Positions 24,992 to 37,591 of a DNA stretch of 64,000 nucleotides are shown here, piece by piece. The stretch lies in the NCBI RefSeq assembly GCF_022664395.1, contig NZ_JAKRET010000008.1:62001-126000 (forward strand), read 5' to 3'. Numbering within the stretch: the first letter of the stretch is position 1; each line of letters opens with the position of its first letter. The position numbers and the translations under genes were made by a program. The DNA comes from Sphingomonas lacusdianchii (GTDB lineage: Bacteria; Pseudomonadota; Alphaproteobacteria; Sphingomonadales; Sphingomonadaceae). A model generated the notes under the pieces. That model was not told the origin of the DNA, did no database searches, and saw nothing but the letters and a program-made list of their open reading frames with translations.

Positions 24992-25029
24992 ACAAAAACG
25001 CCGCGCCGAACCTCGGTCCGGCGCGGCGT
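24992..25029 (-). terminator. Intrinsic terminator of the atp operon
   Basis: An 11-bp GC-rich stem (24999-25009 with 25019-25029, ACGCCGCGCCG and its complement) with a 9-base loop is followed on the minus strand by TTTTTGTTT. It stands about 27 bases after the atpC stop. Confidence 0.85.
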
Positions 25030-25055
25030 CTTGTGGAACGCAAGGGGCGGAGCGG

Positions 25056-25307
25056 TCAGCCGGCCTGTTCGGCGAGGATCGTCAGCCCCTTGGGCGTTAC
25101 CTCGGCGAATCCGCCACGGATCGCGATCCGCTCGGCCTCGCCCTTTTCGCTCCGCTGGACCAGCAGGTCGCCGTCGCGGATCGTCGACATGAACGGCGCA
25201 TGGCCCTCCAGCACGCCGAAGTCGCCTTCGGTGCCCGGTACGGTGACCATGTAGACCGATTCCGACCGCACCAGCTTTTCGGGGGTCACGAGTTCGAAGT
25301 GCAGCAT
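25056..25307 (-). CDS. atpC: ATP synthase epsilon subunit
   Basis: 83-residue epsilon subunit, shorter than the ~135 of enteric proteins because the C-terminal helical domain is absent. The beta-sandwich part is intact: [39 protein letters not shown] and [18 protein letters not shown]. Short epsilon forms are common in alphaproteobacteria. Start ATG at 25307 lies one base past the stop of the small upstream gene. The missing inhibitory helices mean that regulation of ATP hydrolysis by epsilon may not operate. Confidence 0.93.
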   Translation of the reverse strand: MLHFELVTPEKLVRSESVYMVTVPGTEGDFGVLEGHAPFMSTIRDGDLLVQRSEKGEAERIAIRGGFAEVTPKGLTILAEQAG

Positions 25308-25308
25308 G

Positions 25309-25490
25309 TCAGGGTCTCGTTTCAATCGCGCGGTCGAACGCGGCGGTGGCCGCATCGAACTTGTCCCGGCAGCCGGGATTACAGAAGCCGACCACCGCGC
25401 CGCGATACACCGTCAGGGCGTCGTCGCTGATCGGCTTGGCCGACCAGGGACAGACGTCGTTCACGGCATCTTCGCGGCGCAGCGCCGTCA

Positions 25491-25491
<1 letters not shown>
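25309..25491 (-). CDS. Small YHS/TRASH-like cysteine protein inside the atp operon
   Basis: 60 residues: [20 protein letters not shown] followed by [20 protein letters not shown]. Three cysteines in a CP-x-S-..-FC-x3-C arrangement and the -YRG..VGFCN.GCRDKF pattern resemble YHS or TRASH metal-binding modules. Similar short proteins in sphingomonads are sometimes named glutathione S-transferase, which the sequence does not support. Its ATG shares one base with the atpD stop (TGATG) and its end abuts atpC by one base, so it is cotranslated with the synthase. Function unknown. Confidence 0.7.
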
Positions 25492-27537
<2,046 letters not shown>

Positions 27538-27541
<4 letters not shown>

Positions 27542-28425
27542 AGCGCTTCGGCGCCCGAGATGATTTCGACCAGCTCGGTCGTGATCGCGGCCTGACGGGT
27601 GCGGTTATATTCGATGGTCAGGCGGTTGATGAGGTCGCCGGCATTGCGCGTGGCGTTGTCCATCGCCGTCATCTTCGAACCCTGTTCCGACGCCGCGTTT
27701 TCGCGGATCGCGCGGTAGATCTGCACCGCAATATTGGTCGGCAGCAGGCTGTCGAGGATCGCTTCCTCGCTCGGCTCATATTCGACGACCGCGTCGGCGG
27801 AAGGTTGCGAAGTTGCCACGGCGGGGGTCGGAACCTTGACCGGAATCAGTTGCTGTTCCGTGGGTTCCTGCGTCAGCACCGTCTTGAAGGTTGCATAGAA
27901 CAGGTGCGCGACGTCGAATTCGCCCGCTTCGAAGCGGCGGATCAGGTCGTCAGCATAGCCCTTCGCATCGGCGAAGGTCAGCTTGCCCAGATCGCCCGGT
28001 TCGACGGCATGGACGAAACCGTCGCGGAACTGGCGTGCCAGCACCGCGCGGCCCTTGCGACCGATCGTCAGGAACTTGACGGTCTTGCCCTGCTCCTGAA
28101 GCTCGAGCGCACGGCGGCGGGCCAGGCGGGCGATGTTCGAATTGAACGCGCCGGCCAGCCCCTTGTCCGAGGTCGCGACGACGAACAGATGGACCTGATC
28201 GCTGCCGGTGCCGGCCAGCAGCGGCGAGCTACCTTCGGTGACCTGCACCTTGCTGGCGAGGCTGGCGACGACCTGTTCGACGCGGCTCGCATAGGGACGA
28301 CCGGCCTCGGCCGCTTCCTGCGCACGGCGCAGCTTGGCGGCGGCGACCATCTTCATCGCCTTGGTGATCTTCTGCGTCGACTTCACCGAGCCGATGCGCA
28401 GTTTCAGGGCCTTGAGTGACGCCAT
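27538..28425 (-). CDS. atpG: ATP synthase gamma subunit
   Basis: 295-residue rotor shaft subunit. N-terminus MASLKALKLRIGSVKSTQKI and TKAMKMVAAAKLRRAQEAAE; TSDKGLAGAFNSNIARL; the C-terminal helix has SKMTAMDNATRNAGDLINRL and QAAITTELVEIISGAEAL. An in-frame ATG at 28518 lies inside a hairpin repeat and is rejected in favour of 28425. It is separated from atpA by a 126-base gap holding palindromes. Confidence 0.97.
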
Positions 28426-28440
28426 GTTCTTCTTCCTGCT

Positions 28441-28543
28441 CCCTCTCCCCGCTTGGCGGGGAGAGGGTCGGGGAGAGAGGGCTTCGTTACCGAACGGCCC
28501 GCGCTTCCCCTCTCCCAACCCTCTCCCCTGAAGGGGAGAGGGC
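28441..28543. repeat. Two adjacent GC-rich hairpins between atpA and atpG
   Basis: Two palindromic units, 28441-28482 and 28507-28543, built on CTCTCCCC and GGGGAGAG, fill most of the gap 28426-28551. In the transcript they form stable stems directly upstream of atpG, which could tune atpG expression or reflect a mobile palindromic repeat. No T-run makes a proper terminator. Confidence 0.75.
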
Positions 28544-28551
28544 TAGTGACT

Positions 28552-30656
<2,105 letters not shown>

Positions 30657-31097
30657 GCGCGCGTCCTTGTCAGGGGTCAATTCATCGTCCCATGCATGAA
30701 AGGGGGCCGCATTCCCAACCGCCGTCGCGACCAAGTGTCGCGCCGCTGACCGGCCCATGCGCCCCCGATGGGTCGTGGGGCCGCTAGCATCGGTGTCACG
30801 ATTTCGCAAGCTTTGCGGCAAGGATGCGGCGAATGGCGATTCGTACCGAAGCTGAACGGGGGGTGATGCAGCCGAAGAAAAAGGCAGACCCGGTTCACGC
30901 GAAGGCGCGAAGAGCCGAATGAGGATCTGATCCTTCCTGTTCGCAACAAACGTCATCCCAGCGAAGGCTGGGATCTCATGGTAATGGCACGTAGCGTTAA
31001 CCGAGGGAGACCCCAGCCTTCACTGGGGTGACGTTGTGGCGACCAAGTACCACCCGCGATGCGACCGCTCCGCGCCTTCGCATGAAACCCCCTTAGT
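30657..31097. other. Intergenic region upstream of atpH
   Basis: 441 bases without a supported gene. It must carry the atp promoter, which I could not pick out. It contains a solo copy of the repeat arm GGTTCACGCGAAGGCGCGAA (30892-30911) seen again in the foldback at 62962-63196, and a family A palindrome at 30951-31033. Confidence 0.7.
30951..31033. repeat. Palindromic intergenic repeat, family A
   Basis: Arms CGTCATCCCAGCGAAGGCTG and its near-complement ending GGGGTGACG, about 45 bases apart. Third-strongest member of the family with 2222-2304 and 40920-41002. It stands between the atp operon and the protease gene. Confidence 0.8.
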
Positions 31098-32645
31098 CTA
31101 CTTCGCCGCCGTGCAGCGATAGACCAGCCGTTCGTTGACCTGCTGTGGCAGCGAAGTGCGAATCGCCGATTGCTGCGTGGCCAGCGCGGCGCGTGCGCCA
31201 GTGTCGGCGGCACATGCCTTTTGCTGGACCTGTCCGCGCAGCGTGCGGGCGCGGTCCATCGATTCGGCTGAAAGCAGATAGCGGCTGTTGGTGTAGCTGC
31301 CGCTGACCGGATCGAAGCGCAGCACCGACACGGTCGCGTCCTCATTGGGGACGAGGATGCGTTCCCAGCCGCCGCCCGGCGCCTCGGCATATTGGGTGCG
31401 GCCGTTCATGCAGCCATCGGCGCGCCAGTCGAAGCGAACGGTTTCGACCGGCGACAGGATGATCCGGCTGCGTTCGGGGACCAGCGTACATTCGAGCGGA
31501 CCCGACAGCGGCGTGACGCGGGTCGCGGCGGTATTGCCCGATTCGTCGGCGGACGTGATCGAGGCCGGATCGAAATCGGGCCGCAGCACGAAGGTCGCGA
31601 TCGCACCGACGAACAGCACGGCACCACCGATCGCCGCGAACTTCGCCTCGCGTTTCTGCCCGCGCGTCAGCAACAGCCCGGCCCCGCCCGTCGCCAGCAC
31701 CGATAGCGCCAGCAGCAACGCGGCGGCGGCGATCATGTTTTCGCGCGTCTCGGCATTGTCGGCGCGTGCCTGTTCGAGCGCGGTAGCGCGTTCCTCGCGC
31801 GCACGCTCCGCCGCGGCGCGGGCGCGTTCACGATCCTCGACGCTCTGGCGTTCGGCATCGGCGCGGTCGCGAGCATCGGCATCGGCCAGCGTCAGGCAGG
31901 GGGTGGCGATGGTGGATACCGGTTGTTCGGCCTCGCGCAGGAATGCGATCAGTTCGCCGTCCGAAATGGCGAAGGCGAAGCTGGCATCGCCCTCCTCGCC
32001 ACGGGTCAGCGCCGAATTGACGCCGAGCACCCGGCCGCAAGCGTCGAGCAGCGGCCCGCCCGAATTGCCGCGCGCGATGTTGGCGGTGTGGACCAGCACC
32101 GCTGTCCCCTCCAGCCGGCGATTGCCCGACAGCACGCCCTGCGACCGGACCGGCGCGGTCGGCGTGACGAAATCGTCGACCGACCGTGCGGTGGCGAGAT
32201 CGACATTGCCGGGATAGCCGAGCGCGATCGCCGCGTCGCCTTCGCCGACGCCGCCGGTATAGAGGGTGAGCGGCGGCAGGCGGACGCCGCTTACCTCGAT
32301 CAGCGCAAGGTCGCGCGACTTGTCGATGCGCACCACGCGCCCTTCGAACGACCGGTCGCCTTCGGACGGGACGACGCCGACGACGGTGTCGCCGGGATAG
32401 CGTTCCATCAGTTCGACGACGTGCGCGTTGGTGACGACGCGATTGGGCGCGACCGCAAAGCCGGTGCCGTGCTCGACATCGACCATCTCGCCATCGACCG
32501 TGGCGATGACGACGACGCGCACGACCCCGCGTGCCGCCGCCGACACGTCGTCGGCGCGGGCGGGGGCGGACAGGACCAGCAAAGCGGCAAGCGCCGCCAG
32601 CCAGAGCGTCAGCAATCGCGGGAGCGGGTTCGCGTTGGTAACCAT
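31098..32645 (-). CDS. Trypsin-like serine protease with coiled coil and two membrane helices
   Basis: 515 residues from ATG 32645 (signal peptide LWLAALAALLVLSAPARA). The S1C protease domain (about 35-235) has His75 in VTNAHVVEL, Asp112 in SRDLALIEV and Ser195 in ARGNSGGPLLD. A charged coiled coil (about 255-302, rich in Arg/Ala/Glu/Asp) is followed by two membrane helices (304-326, 336-354) and a ~150-residue C-terminal domain with several Cys. No PDZ domain is present, unlike DegP/DegS. If the first segment is a cleaved signal, the protease domain is periplasmic and the C-terminal domain is also periplasmic after the helix hairpin. Substrate unknown. Confidence 0.75.
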   Translation of the reverse strand: MVTNANPLPRLLTLWLAALAALLVLSAPARADDVSAAARGVVRVVVIATVDGEMVDVEHGTGFAVAPNRVVTNAHVVELMERYPGDTVVGVVPSEGDRSFEGRVVRIDKSRDLALIEVSGVRLPPLTLYTGGVGEGDAAIALGYPGNVDLATARSVDDFVTPTAPVRSQGVLSGNRRLEGTAVLVHTANIARGNSGGPLLDACGRVLGVNSALTRGEEGDASFAFAISDGELIAFLREAEQPVSTIATPCLTLADADARDRADAERQSVEDRERARAAAERAREERATALEQARADNAETRENMIAAAALLLALSVLATGGAGLLLTRGQKREAKFAAIGGAVLFVGAIATFVLRPDFDPASITSADESGNTAATRVTPLSGPLECTLVPERSRIILSPVETVRFDWRADGCMNGRTQYAEAPGGGWERILVPNEDATVSVLRFDPVSGSYTNSRYLLSAESMDRARTLRGQVQQKACAADTGARAALATQQSAIRTSLPQQVNERLVYRCTAAK

Positions 32646-32711
32646 GACCGCCGCCGTTTCGGCGAAACCGGTGCCGGGGGCAAGGGGGTGCGGCGCGTCG
32701 ACTTCACAGGC

Positions 32712-32800
32712 CGTATCCCCGCGCAGGCGGAGATCCAGAACCACATAGGCAAGCCGCTGTTCTGCCTGGCTCTGGACCCCCCGCCTGCGCGGGGGTACGG
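32712..32800. repeat. Palindromic intergenic repeat, family A/B variant
   Basis: Arms 32712-32739 and 32771-32799 around CCCCGCGCAGGCGGAGATCC and its partner CCGCCTGCGCGGGGGTACG. Related in plan to the other palindromic repeats of the window and placed just upstream of the protease gene. Confidence 0.7.
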
Positions 32801-32821
32801 AATGGCCGCGGCTCGGTGTCC

Positions 32822-33013
32822 TAGAGCGGTTTCCGACCAGCTTGAACCACCGTCATCGCCCTACGGGCGACCGCTGACGCGGCGGGGTGATTTCGGCTCG
32901 GGGCAGCGTTGCTTCGTCGGTCACGATGCTTCGGCATCGCTCCCTCCTTGCGCCTCGCCCCGAACCAAAATCATTTCCGTGCCGGTGATCCAACCTGGTC
33001 GGAAACCGCTCTA
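32822..33013. mobile_element. MITE-like inverted-repeat element (192 bp)
   Basis: Perfect 19-bp terminal inverted repeats, TAGAGCGGTTTCCGACCAG at 32822-32840 and its complement at 32995-33013, extended by imperfect pairing for about 15 more bases. A second inner pair (GATTTCGG..GGGGC against GCCCCGAACCAAAATC) makes the element a foldback. No open frame with transposase features exists inside. Both ends read TA, matching TA target duplication as for IS630/mariner-type elements, so it may be a non-autonomous derivative mobilised in trans. The right end provides the priA stop codon (TAG). Confidence 0.75.
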
Positions 33014-35176
33014 AACGAAACTGTACGGATCGACGTCGACCGCGACGCGGACCTTCGGCCCCCATTCGACGCCGTCCAGCCAGTCGCGCAGCACATCCTG
33101 CACGTCGAGCGCGCGGGTGGCGTGGACCAGCAGGCGGAACCGATGCCGGCCGCGCAGCATCGCCAGCGGGGCGGGGGCGGGGCCATAGACGTGGCAGCCA
33201 TCGACCTGCGGCGCGGCGCGGCCGATCGCGCGGGCGGTCGCCTCGGCGGCGGCCTTGTCCTCCGACGACACGATGATCGCGGCATAGCGGCCGAAGGGCG
33301 GCACCTCCGCCTCGCGCCGCGCTTCGGTCTCGGCGGCATAGAAGCTGTCGGCATCGCCCGAGATCAGCGCCTGCATCACCGAAGCATTGGGCTGGGTCGT
33401 CTGGATATAGACATGGCCGGGCTTGGTGCCGCGTCCGGCCCGGCCCGCGACCTGCGCGATCTGTTGAAAGGTGCGTTCGGACGCGCGCAGGTCGCCGCCC
33501 TGCAACCCGAGATCCGCGTCGATCACCCCGACACAGGTCAGGTTGGGAAAGTGATAGCCCTTGGTCACCAGCTGCGTACCGACGACGATGTCGATATCGC
33601 CCGCTTCCATGCGGCCCACAAACTCCGCCGCCTTGGCCGGGGACCAGATGGTGTCGGAGGTGACGATCGCGATCTTTGCCGTCGGCCACAGCGCGGCGGC
33701 TTCGTCGGCAATGCGCTCGACCCCGGGGCCGCAGGCGACCAGCGCGTCCTCCGCCTGGCATTCGGGGCAGGCGCGCGGGGTGGGGATGACATGGCCGCAA
33801 TGATGGCAGGACAGCCGATGGATCAGCCGGTGCTCGACCATCCATGCGGTGCAATTGGGACATTGGAAGCGGTGCCCGCACGACCGGCACAAGGTCAGCG
33901 GCGCATAGCCGCGCCGGTTGAGGAACAGCAACGCCTGTTCGCGGCGCGCCAGCGTCTCGTCGATCGCCTTGACCAGCGGCGCGGCGATCCAGCGGCCGCG
34001 TTCGGGCGGCTGTTCGATCAGGTCGATCGCCTCGATCGTCGGCAGTTGCGCCTTGCCATAGCGGCCGGGCAGCTTGACCTCGGTATAGCGGCCTTGCGCG
34101 ACCTGTTGCCGCGTCTCGATCGCCGGGGTCGCGCTGGCGAGGATCACCGGGCATTTCTCGAACAGGCCGCGCATCACTGCCACGTCGCGGGCGTGATAAT
34201 GCACGCCCTCTTCCTGCTTGAAGCTGGTTTCGTGCGCCTCGTCGACGACGATCAGCCCGAGATCGGCATAGGGCAGGAACAGCGCCGAGCGCGCGCCGAC
34301 CACGACCTTCGCCTGACCGCTCGCGATGGCGCGCCATGCCCGGCGGCGCTGCGTCGATCGCAGGTCGCTGTGCCAGGGCACCGGCTCGCAGCCGAAGCGC
34401 GCGGTGAAGCGCTTCAGAAACGGTTCGGTCAGTGCGATTTCGGGCAGCAGCACCAGTACCTGTCGCCCCGCCGCGATCGCTGCCGCCACCGCTTCGAAAT
34501 AGACTTCGGTCTTGCCCGATCCGGTGACGCCGTCGAGCAGGAAGGGGTGGAAGGCGTCGGCCTCGACCGCCCCCGTCAGCATGTCCGCCGCCGCGCGCTG
34601 GTCGGTGGACAATTCGGGGCGGTGATGGTCGGGGTCGGGTGTCGGATAGGGCTGGTCGATATCGACCGACACCGCCTCGATCGCGCCCAGCTTGACGAGG
34701 CCGCGGATCACCGCGTCGGACACGTCGGCGATGGCGGCGAGCTCGCGCACCAGCCCCCGCCGCTCGCCGATCCGCTCCAGCGCCTGTTGCCGCTGCGGGG
34801 TCATGCGGTCGGGCACCTCGCCGGTCGCGCGATATTCGATGGCGAGCTTCGCCCCCTCCAGCGCGGAGTTCGACGCGAGGCACATGCGCAGGACCGATGC
34901 GGGGGCGGCGAGATAATAGCCCGCCGTCCACTCGACCAGCCGGCGCAAGGGCGCGGCGATCGGCGGCACGTCGGCGACGCCCAGCAACGGGCGCAGGCGA
35001 TTGTCGCCGACCTCTTCGGTCGCCAGCCGCTCGGCATCCCACACCACGCCCAGCAACTGGCGCGGCCCCAACGGGGCGGTGACGATCGAGCCGGGCTCGA
35101 CGGTCATGCCATGCGGCACGCGATAGTCGAGCGGCCCGAGCGCGGCATTGAGCAGGAGTACGCGGGCACGGGACAT
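33011..35176 (-). CDS. priA: PriA, primosomal replication restart helicase
   Basis: 721-residue helicase that reloads DnaB at stalled forks. Walker A GVTGSGKTEVYFEAV (about residue 221), DEAH box LIVVDEAHETSFKQEEG (about 312), four paired Cys motifs CRSCGHRFQCPNC and CHHCGHVIPTPRACPEC (about 427-460) for zinc, GTQLVTKGYHFPNLT and the C-terminal VRVAVDVDPYSFV. The final codons end within the inverted-repeat element, whose TIR supplies the TAG stop at 33011-33013. The protein ends at the normal C-terminal motif. Confidence 0.96.
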   Translation of the reverse strand: MSRARVLLLNAALGPLDYRVPHGMTVEPGSIVTAPLGPRQLLGVVWDAERLATEEVGDNRLRPLLGVADVPPIAAPLRRLVEWTAGYYLAAPASVLRMCLASNSALEGAKLAIEYRATGEVPDRMTPQRQQALERIGERRGLVRELAAIADVSDAVIRGLVKLGAIEAVSVDIDQPYPTPDPDHHRPELSTDQRAAADMLTGAVEADAFHPFLLDGVTGSGKTEVYFEAVAAAIAAGRQVLVLLPEIALTEPFLKRFTARFGCEPVPWHSDLRSTQRRRAWRAIASGQAKVVVGARSALFLPYADLGLIVVDEAHETSFKQEEGVHYHARDVAVMRGLFEKCPVILASATPAIETRQQVAQGRYTEVKLPGRYGKAQLPTIEAIDLIEQPPERGRWIAAPLVKAIDETLARREQALLFLNRRGYAPLTLCRSCGHRFQCPNCTAWMVEHRLIHRLSCHHCGHVIPTPRACPECQAEDALVACGPGVERIADEAAALWPTAKIAIVTSDTIWSPAKAAEFVGRMEAGDIDIVVGTQLVTKGYHFPNLTCVGVIDADLGLQGGDLRASERTFQQIAQVAGRAGRGTKPGHVYIQTTQPNASVMQALISGDADSFYAAETEARREAEVPPFGRYAAIIVSSEDKAAAEATARAIGRAAPQVDGCHVYGPAPAPLAMLRGRHRFRLLVHATRALDVQDVLRDWLDGVEWGPKVRVAVDVDPYSFV

Positions 35177-35245
35177 GGCGCGCTAGATAGGGTGGGCGGG
35201 GGCGGATGGAAATCCATCACGCCCCGTCCGCAAGCGGGGAGGCGG

Positions 35246-37363
35246 TTACAGCGCCAGCCGCGCGGTCACCCGGATGTCGCGCCCGGCGAGCGGCGCATAG
35301 TCCTTCAGGAAGCTCGCATGGCGGCGCGCCTCGACGTCGAAGAGGTTGTTCGCCGACACCATCAGCGTCGTCTTGCTGTCCTGCCCGAACGGCCGCAGCG
35401 ATACCGACGCGTTGACCATCGTATAGGCCGGCGTCGTCGTCTCCAGATCGGCGACACGGTCCTGTGCGGTCACATGCTCGACCTCGCCGCGCAGCTGCAC
35501 CAGCCGGCCCTGCGCCTCGACACCACCCAGCACGCGCAGCGGCGGGATGCGCGGGGCGGGGCCGCGATCGACGATCGTCGCGCGGGTATAGTCGGCAAGG
35601 CCGTCGATATTGATCGCGGTTTCTCCGATCTTCCCCAGTCGCGCCGACGCTTCCGCCTCGAAGCCCCATAGCCGGGCATCGGCCTGTTGATACTGGAACA
35701 CCGGCAGTTCGTCCTGCTCGGCCCCGGTCGGATTCTCGTAGATGAAGTTGCGGAACCAGTTGTGATAGGCCGACAGGCCGAAGCTGTAGCCGTCGCCCGA
35801 CCCCTTCAGCGTCGCTTCGAGGCCGTCGCTGATTTCCTTGGCAAAGCCGGGATTGCCGATCTCGAACGCCTGCGTCCCGGCATGCGGGCCGTTGGCGAAC
35901 AGTTCCTCGGCCGATGGCGCGCGTTCGGTATGGCTGGCGTTCAACCCGAAGCGGACATTGTCGGCCAGCCCGACACTGGCGCCGAGCGAGCCCGAAAAGC
36001 TGTTGAAGCGACGGCGGATATTGTCGTTGCCCAGGTCGATATCGGCGGCGGCGCGGGCGGTGGAATATTCGTAGCGGCCGCCCGCCTCGGCCCGGAACGC
36101 GCCCAGATCGAACGACTGGAGCGTGAACAGGCCGAATTGCTGCGTCTCGCTCTTGGGAATGAATTTCTCTTCGCCGACGATGTTCAAGTCGCGGATATAC
36201 ATCTGCCCGCCGAACGCGCCGCGCCATGCGCCCTGTGCCGCCTGCACCGCCTCGACGCGCGCCTCCAGCCCGCGATTGTAGAAGCTGGTGCCGATCTCGC
36301 CGGTGTCCTCGATCTCGTCATGGCGATAATTGGCGATGCCGCCGCGCACGCGCAGCTTTTCGACGAAGCCGTCGCCGGTATTCACCTCAGCGCGCATGTC
36401 GGCGCGGGTCTGGCGGACGTGCAGCGTCACCTGTTCATGGGCATGGCCCTCTTCCTCGCCCTCTGCTTCGCCTTCATGGTCGTGATCGGCGACGTCGAAC
36501 CGCTCGGGCACGCCGTAGCGATTGTCGAGATGGCTGACCGAAAAGCCGAGATTGCCGGTGTCGGTCACGATCGCGGCGCCGCCCGCGACCTCCCACATCT
36601 TCGACTGCGAATTGGGCAGCCGCCCGCGCAGGTCGGCAAGTTCGCGCACCTCTGCCTCATCGCTCGCCGCCGCCTGTTCGCGCAAGGGCCGCGACAGCAG
36701 ATAGCCGCCGGTGCGCAGATCGTCGGTCTGACCGAAGGTGCCGTCGAGGTGGAACACGACCTTATCGGTCACCGGCACATCGACCGCCGCCGCGCCGCTC
36801 CGTTCGTTGGCGGCGGTGCCATAGGTGCCGATCGCATCGACATGGATCGGTTCGGTCGGCACCCGGCGCGGGATGCGGCTGTCGATGACGTTGACCACGC
36901 CGCCGATCGCCGACGACCCGAACAGCAGCGCCGACGGCCCGCGCAGCACCTCGATCCGGTCGGCGGTCAGCGGGTTGATCGCGACGGCATGGTCGACCGA
37001 GGTGTTCGACACGTCGAAGCTGCCGATGCCGTCGGTCAGCACGCGCACCCGTTCGCCCTGCAGACCGCGCAGCACCGGGCGCGAGGCGTTGGGGCCAAAG
37101 CTGGTCGCCGACACGCCCGGCTGGCGCGCCAGCGTCTCGCCGATGGTCGGGCGCAGTTCGCGGGTCAGTTCCTCGCCGCTCAGCACGCTGGTGCCCGACA
37201 GGATATCGGCCTGGTTGCGGGCATAGGGGGCGGTGATGATGATCTCGGGCGGGGCATCGCGATGATAGTCGTCGCCGGTCGCCGGCCCGGGCGCGCTCTG
37301 GGCAAAGGCGGCGGCGGGAAGGATCAGGGCGGCGCTCGACAACCACAGGGCGGCACGGACCAT
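35246..37363 (-). CDS. ZnuD-like TonB-dependent receptor
   Basis: 705-residue receptor. Signal peptide LWLSSAALILPAAAFAQ; TonB-box-like EIIITAPYA; plug with PGVSATSFGPNASRPVLRGL, VDHAVAINPLTADRIEVLRG and SALLFGSSAIGGVVNVIDSR; barrel to the C-terminus VTARLAL. At about residues 291-309 the extracellular loop DHDHEGEAEGEEEGHAHE is rich in His and acidic residues, a hallmark of zinc-piracy receptors (ZnuD). A Zur-box-like palindrome sits upstream (37406-37423). Zinc specificity is inferred from the loop and operator; it could also take heme or another metal complex. Confidence 0.8.
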   Translation of the reverse strand: MVRAALWLSSAALILPAAAFAQSAPGPATGDDYHRDAPPEIIITAPYARNQADILSGTSVLSGEELTRELRPTIGETLARQPGVSATSFGPNASRPVLRGLQGERVRVLTDGIGSFDVSNTSVDHAVAINPLTADRIEVLRGPSALLFGSSAIGGVVNVIDSRIPRRVPTEPIHVDAIGTYGTAANERSGAAAVDVPVTDKVVFHLDGTFGQTDDLRTGGYLLSRPLREQAAASDEAEVRELADLRGRLPNSQSKMWEVAGGAAIVTDTGNLGFSVSHLDNRYGVPERFDVADHDHEGEAEGEEEGHAHEQVTLHVRQTRADMRAEVNTGDGFVEKLRVRGGIANYRHDEIEDTGEIGTSFYNRGLEARVEAVQAAQGAWRGAFGGQMYIRDLNIVGEEKFIPKSETQQFGLFTLQSFDLGAFRAEAGGRYEYSTARAAADIDLGNDNIRRRFNSFSGSLGASVGLADNVRFGLNASHTERAPSAEELFANGPHAGTQAFEIGNPGFAKEISDGLEATLKGSGDGYSFGLSAYHNWFRNFIYENPTGAEQDELPVFQYQQADARLWGFEAEASARLGKIGETAINIDGLADYTRATIVDRGPAPRIPPLRVLGGVEAQGRLVQLRGEVEHVTAQDRVADLETTTPAYTMVNASVSLRPFGQDSKTTLMVSANNLFDVEARRHASFLKDYAPLAGRDIRVTARLAL

Positions 37364-37405
37364 TTGCTACGACTCCGAAGTACAGTGAACCGTGCCGCTA
37401 CCGTA

Positions 37406-37423
37406 ATATGATACAACGTATCA
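37406..37423. promoter_or_regulatory. Candidate Zur-type operator
   Basis: Palindrome TGATAC-AAC-GTATCA (37409-37423) about 45 bases before the receptor start. The wider stretch matches 14 of 18 positions of the zinc-repressor pattern GATATGTTATAACATATC. With a zinc-type receptor downstream, control by Zur is plausible; no zur gene is in the window. Confidence 0.45.
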
Positions 37424-37591
37424 AGTGCTTTGTGCGATGCAGCGTCTTTGCGGCATGGAGGCGGCCGGACCTGCGTGCAGCTCGCCGACACCCGTATTGC
37501 CCTGTTCCGAAGCAGGATCCGCTACACCTTATTAAGTATGGACTCTGTCGATCCTGCCTTTCTACTTGCCGAAACGTTTCGGGGCGGTTCG

